A DNA stretch of 64,000 nucleotides, taken from NCBI RefSeq assembly GCF_002338065.1, contig NZ_DDHJ01000003.1, positions 1 through 64,000 of the forward strand, given 5' to 3'. Both the position numbers and the translations under genes were made by a program. The stretch is from Pseudomonas sp. UBA1879. Its GTDB lineage: Bacteria; Pseudomonadota; Gammaproteobacteria; Pseudomonadales; Pseudomonadaceae. Positions 1 to 7,825 of the stretch are shown in pieces; the first letter of the stretch is position 1, and each line of letters begins with the position of its first letter. A model generated the notes under the pieces. The model was not told where the DNA came from. It made no database searches and was given only the letters and a program-made list of their open reading frames with translations.

Positions 1-8
1 AAGACACA

Positions 9-87
9 AGCTTGCTCGCGAGGCGTACTGTCAGATGGCGCTGTGTTGACCGATCAGCCGTCATCGCGAGCAAGCTCACGCCTACAG
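9..87. repeat. REP-type palindromic repeat, copy 1
   Basis: Inverted arms GCTTGCTCGCGA and TCGCGAGCAAGC flank a short spacer, and the element ends in CCTACAG. This is the common extragenic palindrome of fluorescent pseudomonads (known family). It is the left half of a duplicated block, and an almost identical copy lies 210 bp to the right. Confidence 0.8.
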
Positions 88-207
88 ATAGGGGCGGCGC
101 CTGTAGACATTGCGGCCAGCCAATCTGTAGGCGCGTGGCTTGTCCACGATCTGCCGGGAACCGACAGCAAACACGCTTATGAGATGTGTCTGACACCCAG
201 TAACTTC

Positions 208-297
208 CTGTAGGAGTGAGCTTGCTCGCGAGGCGTACTGTCAGATGGCGCTGTATTGACCGATCTGCCGTCATCGCGAGCAAGCTCACTCCTACAG
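208..297. repeat. REP-type palindromic repeat, copy 2
   Basis: It starts CTGTAGGAGTGAGC and ends in the complementary CTCACTCCTACAG, with the same GCTTGCTCGCGA core as the copy at 9-87. It lies just beyond the 3' end of the first chemoreceptor gene. The stretch 1-357 holds no gene, only these repeats and shorter fragments of the same family (around 128-146 and 303-342). Confidence 0.85.
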
Positions 298-357
298 AGA
301 GGGGCGGCTCCTGTAGACATTGCGGACAGCCACGCTCCTACACGACGACGCAGGCCA

Positions 358-2301
358 TTAATTCACGCGAAACTTCGCGACCATCTCCTGCAAATGCGTC
401 CCTAACCGTGCAAGCTCCAGACTGGACGCCGCGGTTTCTTCGCTGGCCGATGCCGTCTGTTCGGACACGTCCCGTACGGTCAACACGCTGCGGTTGATCT
501 GCTCAGCGACAACGCTTTGCTCCTCTCCCGCGGTGGCGATCTGCTGGTTCATGGTCTGGATGGTCGAGACCGTGCGCGTGATGTGCTCCAGTGCCGCTCC
601 TGCCTTGCGGCTTAGCTCGACGCTGCGATCTGTCAGGGTGCGACTGGCGTCCAGCGTGCTGACCACTTGCTGCGTCCCGCTTTGCAAGGCCGCGATCAGC
701 AATTCGATTTCTTCGGTGGACTGCTGCGTGCGCAACGCCAGGCTGCGCACTTCATCGGCGACCACGGCAAACCCTCTTCCGGCTTCCCCGGCCCGCGCGG
801 CTTCGATGGCGGCATTGAGGGCCAGCAGATTGGTCTGCTGAGACACCGATTTGATCACGTCCAGCACGCCGCCAATCTTGTCGCTCTCCAGCTTGAGCTT
901 GCCCATGGCCTCGGTGGAATTGGCCACCTCGACAGCCAGGCGCTCGATTTGCCCAATGGCATCTGCGACCACCTGATCGCCTTCCCGAGCCTGCTGATCG
1001 GCCTGCACAGCAGCCTCACTGGCCTCCTCGGCGTTGCGGGCGACCTCCATCACGGTCGACGTCATCTGATTCATGGCGGTCGCGACCTGATCCGTCTCAC
1101 GCTTCTGGTCATTGACCCCGGCGCTGGTCTGTTCGGTGACGGCCGAGAGCTGAGTCGCGGCGCTGGCGATCTGGGCGATGCCGTCGCTGATGCCCGAAAT
1201 CAGCACGCGCAGTCTCAAGGTCATGTCCTGCATGCTCTGCTGCAGACTGCCCATTTCGTCGTGGCGCCGTACGTCGAGGTCGACACTGAGGTCGCCACCG
1301 GCAATCCGCTTGGCGGCTGCGAGGGTTTGCTGCAGCGGCAGAATGATTTGGCGCGTGATCAGCCATGCGGCCAACAGACCCAGCACGATCGCCAGCACCG
1401 CAACGCTGATCAGCGTGGTGCGTGACCGGTCGGCCTCGCCGTCCCGACGCTGGCTCTGGAGCGCGGTAATGTCGGCAGTGGACGCGAGCAGCACGTCACC
1501 CATGGCTTCCATCGATTCTTGCGCCGCCTCCGCCTTAGTCTGGAGCGATTCCAGCTGACCCAATTGGGTCCGATAGGCTTCCAGCGCCTTTCTGGCTGTC
1601 ATCAAGATACTGGCATTGGTATCGGAAGGACTGGCCATGATCTGCTCGACTTCCCCGAGCGCTTCTTCGATGGCTTTGATCGCCCCGGCTTCAAACGCTT
1701 CCTTGCCGCTGTACAGATACGCCTGCGTGTCGTACAGCGCGTCTTGTAGGTGTCGGCGCAGTTGCAGGATGTTGGTGAACTCGTCCAGTTTTTCCTTGTT
1801 TCCCTGCTCTTCACTGACCGCTTTCAGCACATCGGCCTCGACCTGATCCACCGCTTTGATCACGGTATCCGACAGGCTTTTCATCTTCTCGCGCGAGGCA
1901 TTCCGGGTCTCCAGCACCTGGCCAAGCTCATTGAAGGTCTGCTCCAGGGCGCTGACGGTCTCGCTTTGCTTGTTGAGCATTTGCAGCACGTCGGCCGATT
2001 GGTCGTCGCTTCTGAGCGTGCCGAGATGGGCTTCGATCTCATTGATTCGCTTGGAGACAAGAGTGGCGCTCTCAGGCGTGTTTTCCATCCGAAAGGTAAT
2101 GCGTTCGGCGCGCAGGTCTTTGGTCATAGCGTTGAGCTGAGCGATTGAGGTCAACGATTCCGAGCGCTCGATCATGGCGTCCAGGCCATGCCAGCCGGTG
2201 AGGGTGATGACCAGCGTCAGAAGCAGAACGAGGCCGAAACCCAGTGCCAGTTTGAGTTTGACGCTGGTGTTGGCCAGCGCCCCGTTGAGTCCATGGGACA
2301 T
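358..2301 (-). CDS. Methyl-accepting chemotaxis protein, probable HBM-type sensor
   Basis: Transmembrane chemoreceptor of 647 residues. A first membrane segment (about 18-40) is followed by a roughly 250-residue helical periplasmic region, a second membrane segment (about 297-317), a HAMP domain, and the cytoplasmic signalling domain with the conserved hairpin-tip stretch NLLALNAAIEAARAGE. The size and pattern of the periplasmic part match the helical bimodular (HBM) receptors typified by McpS of P. putida, which senses TCA-cycle acids; the ligand here is inferred only. It signals through CheA/CheW to flagellar motors. It is paralogous to the next gene on the same strand, and the 434 bp between them suggests separate transcription. 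Confidence 0.92.
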   Translation of the reverse strand: MSHGLNGALANTSVKLKLALGFGLVLLLTLVITLTGWHGLDAMIERSESLTSIAQLNAMTKDLRAERITFRMENTPESATLVSKRINEIEAHLGTLRSDDQSADVLQMLNKQSETVSALEQTFNELGQVLETRNASREKMKSLSDTVIKAVDQVEADVLKAVSEEQGNKEKLDEFTNILQLRRHLQDALYDTQAYLYSGKEAFEAGAIKAIEEALGEVEQIMASPSDTNASILMTARKALEAYRTQLGQLESLQTKAEAAQESMEAMGDVLLASTADITALQSQRRDGEADRSRTTLISVAVLAIVLGLLAAWLITRQIILPLQQTLAAAKRIAGGDLSVDLDVRRHDEMGSLQQSMQDMTLRLRVLISGISDGIAQIASAATQLSAVTEQTSAGVNDQKRETDQVATAMNQMTSTVMEVARNAEEASEAAVQADQQAREGDQVVADAIGQIERLAVEVANSTEAMGKLKLESDKIGGVLDVIKSVSQQTNLLALNAAIEAARAGEAGRGFAVVADEVRSLALRTQQSTEEIELLIAALQSGTQQVVSTLDASRTLTDRSVELSRKAGAALEHITRTVSTIQTMNQQIATAGEEQSVVAEQINRSVLTVRDVSEQTASASEETAASSLELARLGTHLQEMVAKFRVN

Positions 2302-2553
2302 GGTGGGTCTCCTGCGGGTGGGCGATAAACGCGCATCGGCAGGGAAGGCGGGAGCGTGACCTGAGGAAGGTGTAGGAGATTTCTGAGGCGCTGACAGGGG
2401 TGATGCAGCTCACACATTGCAGTCAGGTACGGCGCAGAACGCTGAGGGGAATTCCGGGTTAGCGGGCAAACCGCATTCGCCCGATCGCGGCCTGCACCAG
2501 GCGTGCGCCTACACGGGTCATGGGCATGTCATAGATCTGCGACCGACGTCATA

Positions 2554-2648
2554 CCTGTGGGAGCCGGCTTGCTGGCGAATGCGCCGTTTCAGCTGACAAA
2601 GGTGGGACTGTCCCACCTCATTCGCCAGCAAGCCCGCTCTCACAGGGT
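2554..2648. repeat. REP-type repeat with nested palindrome
   Basis: The arms CTGTGGGAGCCGGCTTGC and GCAAGCCCGCTCTCACAG surround a second short palindrome, AGGTGGGA-CTG-TCCCACCT, at about 2600-2618. It belongs to the GGGAGCCGGCTTGCTGGCGA subgroup also found at 13920-14008. It lies in the 434-bp gap (2302-2735) between the chemoreceptor genes. I see no gene in the rest of that gap. Confidence 0.8.
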
Positions 2649-2735
2649 TGCGTACGGCCAGCGCATCGCCATCGGCTGTACGGCTTTCGCGCATGGATAC
2701 GCGGCTGCAATCCTTAGCAGCGGCCAGCGGCTCGG

Positions 2736-4658
2736 TCAAACCCTGAACCGACCCACCAGCCCCTGCAAGTGCGTGCCCAGACGCGCCAGCTCCACGCTGG
2801 ATGCTGCGGTTTCTTCGCTGGCCGCCGAGGTCTGCTCCGACACATCTCGCACGTTCAACACACTGCGGTTGATCTCTTCGGCAGTGGCACTTTGCTGCTC
2901 AGCCGCGGCGGCGATTTGCTGATTCATCGCCTGAATCGCCGACACTGTTCGGGTAATGCTTTCCAGCGCGCCACCGGCCCGACGCGTTAATTCAACGCTG
3001 CTGACGGTCAGCTCGCGGCTGTTGTCCATGATGGTCGCGACCTGTTGCGTGCCGTTCTGCAAGCCCGCGATCAGCGCTTCGATCTCTTCGGTGGATTTCT
3101 GCGTGCGCTGGGCCAGGCTGCGCACTTCGTCGGCGACCACCGCAAAGCCACGACCGGCCTCCCCGGCGCGCGCGGCTTCGATGGCCGCGTTGAGCGCCAA
3201 TAGGTTGGTCTGCTGAGCCACCGATTTGATGACGTCCAGCACGCTGCCGATCTTGTCGCTTTCGCGTTTCAGCTCGCCCATGGCCGCGGTGGAATGCCCC
3301 ACCTCGCTGGCCAGACGCTCGATCTGAGCGATGGCCTCGTTCACCACCTTGTCACCCTCACGGGCCTGCTGATCGGCCGCGACAGCGGCTTCCGACGCTT
3401 CCTCGGCGTTGCGCGCGACTTCTTGCACGGTAGCCGTCATCTGGTGCATCGCCGTGGCGACCTGATCAGTCTCGACTTTCTGGTTGTTGACCCCGGCGCT
3501 GGTCTGCTCAGTCACGGCAGACAACTCCTCGGCGGCGCTGGCAATTTGCGTGACGCTGTCACTGATGCCCCCAATCAACTCACGCAGGCTGACGGTCATG
3601 CGCTGAATGCCGCTTTGCAATTGGCCCAGTTCGTCGCGACGGTCGACTTTCAGGTTATGGGTCAAGTCGCCGGAGGCCACGCGATCAACCGCGACGAGCG
3701 TCTGCTGCAAAGGAAGGGTTATCTGGCGGGTAATGATCCAGGCGGCAATCACGCCGAAAAACAGCGCCAGCGCCGTGGCTACGCTAAGCATGAACTCCGC
3801 GTGCCGGCTGTCTGCTTCGCGCTTGGCGGTTTGCGACACGGTCAGCCTGTCGCTCAAGTCCAGCAGTTGCTGGCCGAGCCCTGACATTTTGTCCAGCGCC
3901 TGGTGGCTGACGAGTTGAGCATCGCGGTACTGCCCCACTGCCGTGGCATAGCCCTTCAGCGCCAGGTTGGCCCGTTGCAGTTGCGGAATGTATTGGGAAG
4001 ACACATCGCCTGCGAGGGTGTTCACACCGATGATGGCTTCATCAATGGCGGCTGTGGCGCTCTTCTCGAAATCAGGGTTGCCACTGAAGGTGTAGCCGCG
4101 CACCTCGAATCGCGCTTGTTGAATCAACTTGCTCACGCCAACGGCGCTATTGAACTGCAGGATATTGTCGTGCTGGATCAATGCTTCTTCGATTTTGCCG
4201 ACCTCACTGACCGCCGCGTCTGCCGTGGTGCCGAGGTTGGCGCGGCTAGCCTCCCGCGCTTTGACCGCCTGTGCCATTTCGTCGAAGGCGCGCCGATACC
4301 CGGCGACCGCCTCGCTTTGGCGGTCCAGCATGTCGAGGTCTTCACGAACTACAAATTGGCTGTGGGCGGTCTTCAGTTCTGCATCAAGCTTGTTCAGCCA
4401 AGTCATGACGCCCGTCGCGGCAGCATCGCTGTACTCAGTTTCATAGCGCAGCCGTGCCGTATGCAATTGCAGGCTCTGCTCGCTGATACGAGAGATAGTG
4501 GCCATCTTGTCGCCACGCGTGATCAGTGTTTTGACGCTCGACCAACCGGTGGCGGTGATGATCATCGTCAGCAGTAATACCAGCCCGAATCCGAGGCTGA
4601 GTTTGCGACCGACACTGACGTTTCCGAGGCGATGGGTGATCCCTAGAGACATGATCAT
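2736..4658 (-). CDS. Methyl-accepting chemotaxis protein, McpS-like (HBM sensor)
   Basis: Chemoreceptor of 640 residues with the same plan as its neighbour: an N-terminal membrane segment (about 18-40), a helical periplasmic sensor of about 250 residues, a second membrane segment (about 292-312), HAMP, and the MCP signalling domain with NLLALNAAIEAARAGE. It ends in GLVGRFRV, like McpS-type receptors. Length and layout match the P. putida McpS family (about 640 residues, HBM sensor), which recognises organic acids, so a carboxylic-acid ligand is plausible but not shown. From memory, P. aeruginosa also has a chemoreceptor at this place beside rsmE. The start follows the ATG giving MIMSLGI; a second ATG two codons on is equally possible. 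Confidence 0.92.
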   Translation of the reverse strand: MIMSLGITHRLGNVSVGRKLSLGFGLVLLLTMIITATGWSSVKTLITRGDKMATISRISEQSLQLHTARLRYETEYSDAAATGVMTWLNKLDAELKTAHSQFVVREDLDMLDRQSEAVAGYRRAFDEMAQAVKAREASRANLGTTADAAVSEVGKIEEALIQHDNILQFNSAVGVSKLIQQARFEVRGYTFSGNPDFEKSATAAIDEAIIGVNTLAGDVSSQYIPQLQRANLALKGYATAVGQYRDAQLVSHQALDKMSGLGQQLLDLSDRLTVSQTAKREADSRHAEFMLSVATALALFFGVIAAWIITRQITLPLQQTLVAVDRVASGDLTHNLKVDRRDELGQLQSGIQRMTVSLRELIGGISDSVTQIASAAEELSAVTEQTSAGVNNQKVETDQVATAMHQMTATVQEVARNAEEASEAAVAADQQAREGDKVVNEAIAQIERLASEVGHSTAAMGELKRESDKIGSVLDVIKSVAQQTNLLALNAAIEAARAGEAGRGFAVVADEVRSLAQRTQKSTEEIEALIAGLQNGTQQVATIMDNSRELTVSSVELTRRAGGALESITRTVSAIQAMNQQIAAAAEQQSATAEEINRSVLNVRDVSEQTSAASEETAASSVELARLGTHLQGLVGRFRV

Positions 4659-4714
4659 TCCTTGCGCGTTGTTTTTATGGATGTCAGTCAGGGTATCGGC
4701 GGGGGTTTCGAAAT

Positions 4715-5422
4715 CTAGAACAGCCGGGCAATCAGTGCCGTCACAGCCGTTTCCACACGTAAAATGCGCTCGCCAAGCTGCACGGGGTTCAACCCGGAAG
4801 CGCGCAGCAGGTCGACTTCGTAGGGAATCCAGCCGCCTTCGGGGCCAATGGCCAGTGTCACAGGCTCGTCCACTGCGCGCGGGCAGGCCGGATAATCACC
4901 AGGATGCCCGACCAGACCTAGCGTGCCGTCGACAAGGGCCGGCAGTCGATCTTCTACAAACGGCTTGAGGCGTTTTTCGATAACGACCTCCGGCAGCACG
5001 CTGTCCCGCGCCTGTTCCAGCCCCAGAATCAATTGCTCTCGAATCGCCGCAGGTTCCAGAAACGGGGTTTGCCAGAAGCTTTTTTCAACACGATAACTGT
5101 TGACCAGAATGACTTTAGGCACGCCCATGGTGGCGACGGTCTGGAACACCCGGCGCAGCATTTTTGGACGGGGTAAGGCGAGCACCAAGGTCAGCGGCAG
5201 CTTGGCGGGCGGTTCACGATCGAAGCTCACAGCGAGTTCCGCCTCGCGGGGTTCAAGGCGTAACAGCTGTGCGGCGCCAAGCAAACCGTTCACGCGCCCG
5301 ACGCGCAGGCTATCGCCCACTTCCGACCGATGCACTTCTTGCATGTGCTTGACGCGGCGATCGCGCAGCACCACTCGATCAGCCGAAATGAAGTCGGCTT
5401 CTTCCAGAAGCAGCAGATTCAC
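4715..5422 (-). CDS. rsmE: 16S rRNA m3U1498 methyltransferase
   Basis: SPOUT-class enzyme of 235 residues that methylates N3 of U1498 in 16S rRNA. The C-terminal AIGPEGGW motif (about 191-198) and the closing LGERILRVETAVTALIA segment form the trefoil-knot SAM site typical of RsmE. The N-terminal part is the PUA-like RNA-binding region. Length is normal for the family. It starts with GTG overlapping the tatC stop codon (GTGA), so it is probably translationally coupled as the last gene of the hisI-hisE-tatABC run. Confidence 0.93.
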   Translation of the reverse strand: MNLLLLEEADFISADRVVLRDRRVKHMQEVHRSEVGDSLRVGRVNGLLGAAQLLRLEPREAELAVSFDREPPAKLPLTLVLALPRPKMLRRVFQTVATMGVPKVILVNSYRVEKSFWQTPFLEPAAIREQLILGLEQARDSVLPEVVIEKRLKPFVEDRLPALVDGTLGLVGHPGDYPACPRAVDEPVTLAIGPEGGWIPYEVDLLRASGLNPVQLGERILRVETAVTALIARLF

Positions 5423-6213
5423 AGCTGCGTCGCTGGGGGCTGGTCTTGTTTGTCTTCGGCTTTTTCGTCTTCTTCATGGTCGCCACGCTTGGTGACCATG
5501 GAACTGCATAGCACGCCGATTTCGAACAGCAGCCACATCGGCACCGCCAGCAGGGTCTGCGAGAAAATATCTGGCGGTGTGAGGATCATGCCGACCACGA
5601 AACAACCGATCACCACGTAAGGCCGGATCTTCTTCAGGTATTTCACGTCGACAATGCCGATCCACACGAGCAGCACCACCGCGACTGGAATCTCGAACGC
5701 CACGCCAAATGCCAGGAACAACGTCATGACAAAATCCAGATAACTGGAAATATCCGTCATCATCGACACCCCTTCCGGGGTCACGCTGGCGAAGAAATGG
5801 AAGATCAGCGGGAAGACCAGGAAATAGGCGAACGCCATCCCGGCGTAAAACAGAATGATGCTGGAAATCAGCAGCGGCACCGCCACGCGCTTTTCGTGCT
5901 TGTACAGGCCGGGAGCAATGAAGCCCCAGATCTGATACAGGATCACCGGCATCGCCAGGAACAGCGCCACCATCATCGTCAGCTTGAACGGCGTGAGAAA
6001 CGGCGAAGCCACGTCGGTGGCGATCATTGTCGCGCCGTCGGGCAGAAACTTGCGCAACGGCGCCGAAACGAAGGTGTAAATCTTCTGCGTGAAGTAAAAC
6101 AGCGCACCGAAGATCACGAAGATGGCCAGCACGCAACGCAACAAGCGCGAGCGCAGCTCAGTGAGGTGCGAGACCAACGGCATCTGCTGGTCGTTTTCCG
6201 GTATTTCGCTCAT
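5419..6213 (-). CDS. tatC: Twin-arginine translocase subunit TatC
   Basis: Multispanning receptor subunit of the Tat system, which exports folded proteins with twin-arginine signals. The 264-residue protein begins with the typical conserved MPLVSHLTELRSRLL and shows six hydrophobic helices, including the FEIPVAVVLL segment. Its ATG overlaps the tatB stop (ATGA), so the subunits are coupled. The charged tail (KRGDHEEDEKAEDKQ) is cytoplasmic. Confidence 0.97.
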   Translation of the reverse strand: MSEIPENDQQMPLVSHLTELRSRLLRCVLAIFVIFGALFYFTQKIYTFVSAPLRKFLPDGATMIATDVASPFLTPFKLTMMVALFLAMPVILYQIWGFIAPGLYKHEKRVAVPLLISSIILFYAGMAFAYFLVFPLIFHFFASVTPEGVSMMTDISSYLDFVMTLFLAFGVAFEIPVAVVLLVWIGIVDVKYLKKIRPYVVIGCFVVGMILTPPDIFSQTLLAVPMWLLFEIGVLCSSMVTKRGDHEEDEKAEDKQDQPPATQL

Positions 6214-6716
6214 GGGGCTCGTGGGGGCTGTGTCGAATCGTTGGCGGAAGGTGCGCTCGGCACGGCGGTAGGCGTCGTTGCGACTGGAGCAGGCGTCGCG
6301 CCAGGCTGCACGGCCTCGACCTCAGCAGGCGCCGGTGTCACCGATGCGCTCTCGGCAGGCGCTGCCGGGCCGATGTCGGCGCTGGGCGGCGCTGGCGTGG
6401 CACCCATGATCGGCGGGGCGGGCTCACTGACCGGATGGGCGGCTGGCGGCACCACAGGCGCCACCGGTTGTTGCGGCTGCATGATTTTGCGCGCTTCTTC
6501 TTCGAGCGAAAGAATGTGTTCGTTGTGCAACTGGCGACGAATTTCATCGGCGCCGATCTCGCGCTCAACTTCCTGTTTGATCGCGTTGAAGCTGCGTTTC
6601 AGGCGACCGATCCAAAGCCCGGCCGTCCGTGCTGCGCCTGGCAAACGCTCAGGCCCTAGGACTAGCAGGGCAACAAGGCCGACCAGCAGCAGTTCAGAGA
6701 AGCTGATACCAAACAT
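6210..6716 (-). CDS. tatB: Twin-arginine translocase subunit TatB
   Basis: Single-span Tat component that works with TatC in recognising the signal peptide. The N-terminus MFGISFSELLLVGLVALLVL followed by GPERLP is the TatB signature: a membrane helix, then an amphipathic helix. The last 80 or so residues are a low-complexity Pro/Ala-rich tail, which is variable in pseudomonads. It follows tatA with a 10-bp gap and overlaps tatC by ATGA. Confidence 0.96.
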   Translation of the reverse strand: MFGISFSELLLVGLVALLVLGPERLPGAARTAGLWIGRLKRSFNAIKQEVEREIGADEIRRQLHNEHILSLEEEARKIMQPQQPVAPVVPPAAHPVSEPAPPIMGATPAPPSADIGPAAPAESASVTPAPAEVEAVQPGATPAPVATTPTAVPSAPSANDSTQPPRAP

Positions 6717-6726
6717 GCGTCACGAC

Positions 6727-6999
6727 CTAGTCTTTGCGAATGGGCTCTTCGACTTTCTGCGCAGTGCCATCGATAGTGTGTGGCGGGTACGGCGGCTGAG
6801 TCGGTGGAACCGGCTGCGCGGTCGGTTGGGGCTGGACAGGCGGTTGCTCGGCCGGTTTTTCGTCGTCGTTCATGGCCTTGCGAAAGCCTTTGATCGACTC
6901 ACCTACGTCGGTGCCCAGGTTCTTCAGTTTCTTGGTGCCGAACACCAGTACGACAACTACAAGAATGACGATCCAGTGTTTCCAGTCAAAAATGCCCAT
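6727..6999 (-). CDS. tatA: Twin-arginine translocase subunit TatA
   Basis: Pore-forming Tat subunit of 90 residues. It has one membrane helix (IFDWKHWIVILVVVVLVFG), the FGTKKLKNLG hinge and an amphipathic helix, then a Pro/Gln-rich tail. It is the first tat gene, downstream of hisE with a 42-bp gap, as in other pseudomonads. Confidence 0.96.
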   Translation of the reverse strand: MGIFDWKHWIVILVVVVLVFGTKKLKNLGTDVGESIKGFRKAMNDDEKPAEQPPVQPQPTAQPVPPTQPPYPPHTIDGTAQKVEEPIRKD

Positions 7000-7041
7000 G
7001 ACGCGTTCCTCACAATGATTTCAGGGCTCGCAGGCCCGTGT

Positions 7042-7374
7042 TTAATCCGTCGAGCGAGCAGCTTTTTCGGCGTGGCCGGACAGCCCGAAACGGCGATCCA
7101 GTTCATCGAGTACGGCTTGCGGGTGCTGGCCCAGCGCTGCGAGCATCACCAGGCTATGAAACCACAAGTCTGCTGTTTCGTAGATGACATCGCTGCAGTC
7201 ACCACTGATGGCGGCGTCCTTGGCGGCGATGATGGTTTCGACCGACTCTTCGCCGACCTTCTCCAGAATCTTGTTCAGCCCCTTGTGATAGAGACTCGCG
7301 ACGTAAGAGGAGTCGGCCGCCGCGCCTTTGCGCTCTTCCAGCACTTGAGCCAGGCGGGACAGGGTATCGGTCAT
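7042..7374 (-). CDS. hisE: Phosphoribosyl-ATP pyrophosphatase
   Basis: Catalyses the second step of histidine synthesis, hydrolysing phosphoribosyl-ATP to phosphoribosyl-AMP. The 110-residue MazG-like helical protein contains the EKVGEESVETI metal-binding motif. The start is the ATG giving MTDTLSRLAQ at 7374; a longer frame upstream reads into hisI and has no support. The ATG lies 2 bp after the hisI stop, so the two separate enzymes, fused as HisIE in enterobacteria, are made from one message. Confidence 0.95.
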   Translation of the reverse strand: MTDTLSRLAQVLEERKGAAADSSYVASLYHKGLNKILEKVGEESVETIIAAKDAAISGDCSDVIYETADLWFHSLVMLAALGQHPQAVLDELDRRFGLSGHAEKAARSTD

Positions 7375-7376
7375 GT

Positions 7377-7769
7377 TCAGTGTCCTGCGTGATAGATGGC
7401 GTGCGGATCTTTGAGGACCGGGTCCACAGTCTTCCATCCGGCATCGTCGTAGACGCGGTAGAAGCAGCTTTCGCGGCCAGTGTGGCAGGCGATCCCGCCG
7501 ATCTGCTCGACCATCAGAATGATGACGTCAGCGTCGCAGTCCAGACGCAATTCGTGCAGTTTCTGCACGTGACCCGATTCTTCGCCTTTGCGCCACAGTT
7601 TGCCACGGGAGCGCGACCAATAGATGGCACGGTTTTCCGTGGCCGTCAGGCTCAGGGCTTCGCGGTTCATCCAGGCCATCATCAGGACGCGTCCGGTTTT
7701 ATGGTCCTGCGCGATCGCCGGTACCAAACCGTCGCTGTCCCATTTAATCTCGTCCAGCCAGTCTTTCAT
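7377..7769 (-). CDS. hisI: Phosphoribosyl-AMP cyclohydrolase
   Basis: Third enzyme of histidine synthesis, opening the purine ring of PR-AMP. The 130 residues include the zinc/magnesium site with LDCDADVIIL and the downstream Cys residues in IACHTGRESCFY. The start at 7769 gives MKDWLDEIKWDSDGL, the usual N-terminus. An in-frame upstream extension of 43 residues runs into the end of ubiB and is not typical. Gene order ubiB, hisI, hisE, tatA matches P. aeruginosa from memory. Confidence 0.95.
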   Translation of the reverse strand: MKDWLDEIKWDSDGLVPAIAQDHKTGRVLMMAWMNREALSLTATENRAIYWSRSRGKLWRKGEESGHVQKLHELRLDCDADVIILMVEQIGGIACHTGRESCFYRVYDDAGWKTVDPVLKDPHAIYHAGH

Positions 7770-7825
7770 CGTCGGCTCCGGCCGATGTGTGGGTGGGTTA
7801 GTGTGCCAGCGGCGTGCGTCGATGG

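Noticed and set aside
1..357. Repeated palindromes that might be taken for a CRISPR array
   Set aside because: Only two units, each internally palindromic and matching REP elements elsewhere in the window. Spacing and repeat length do not fit CRISPR.
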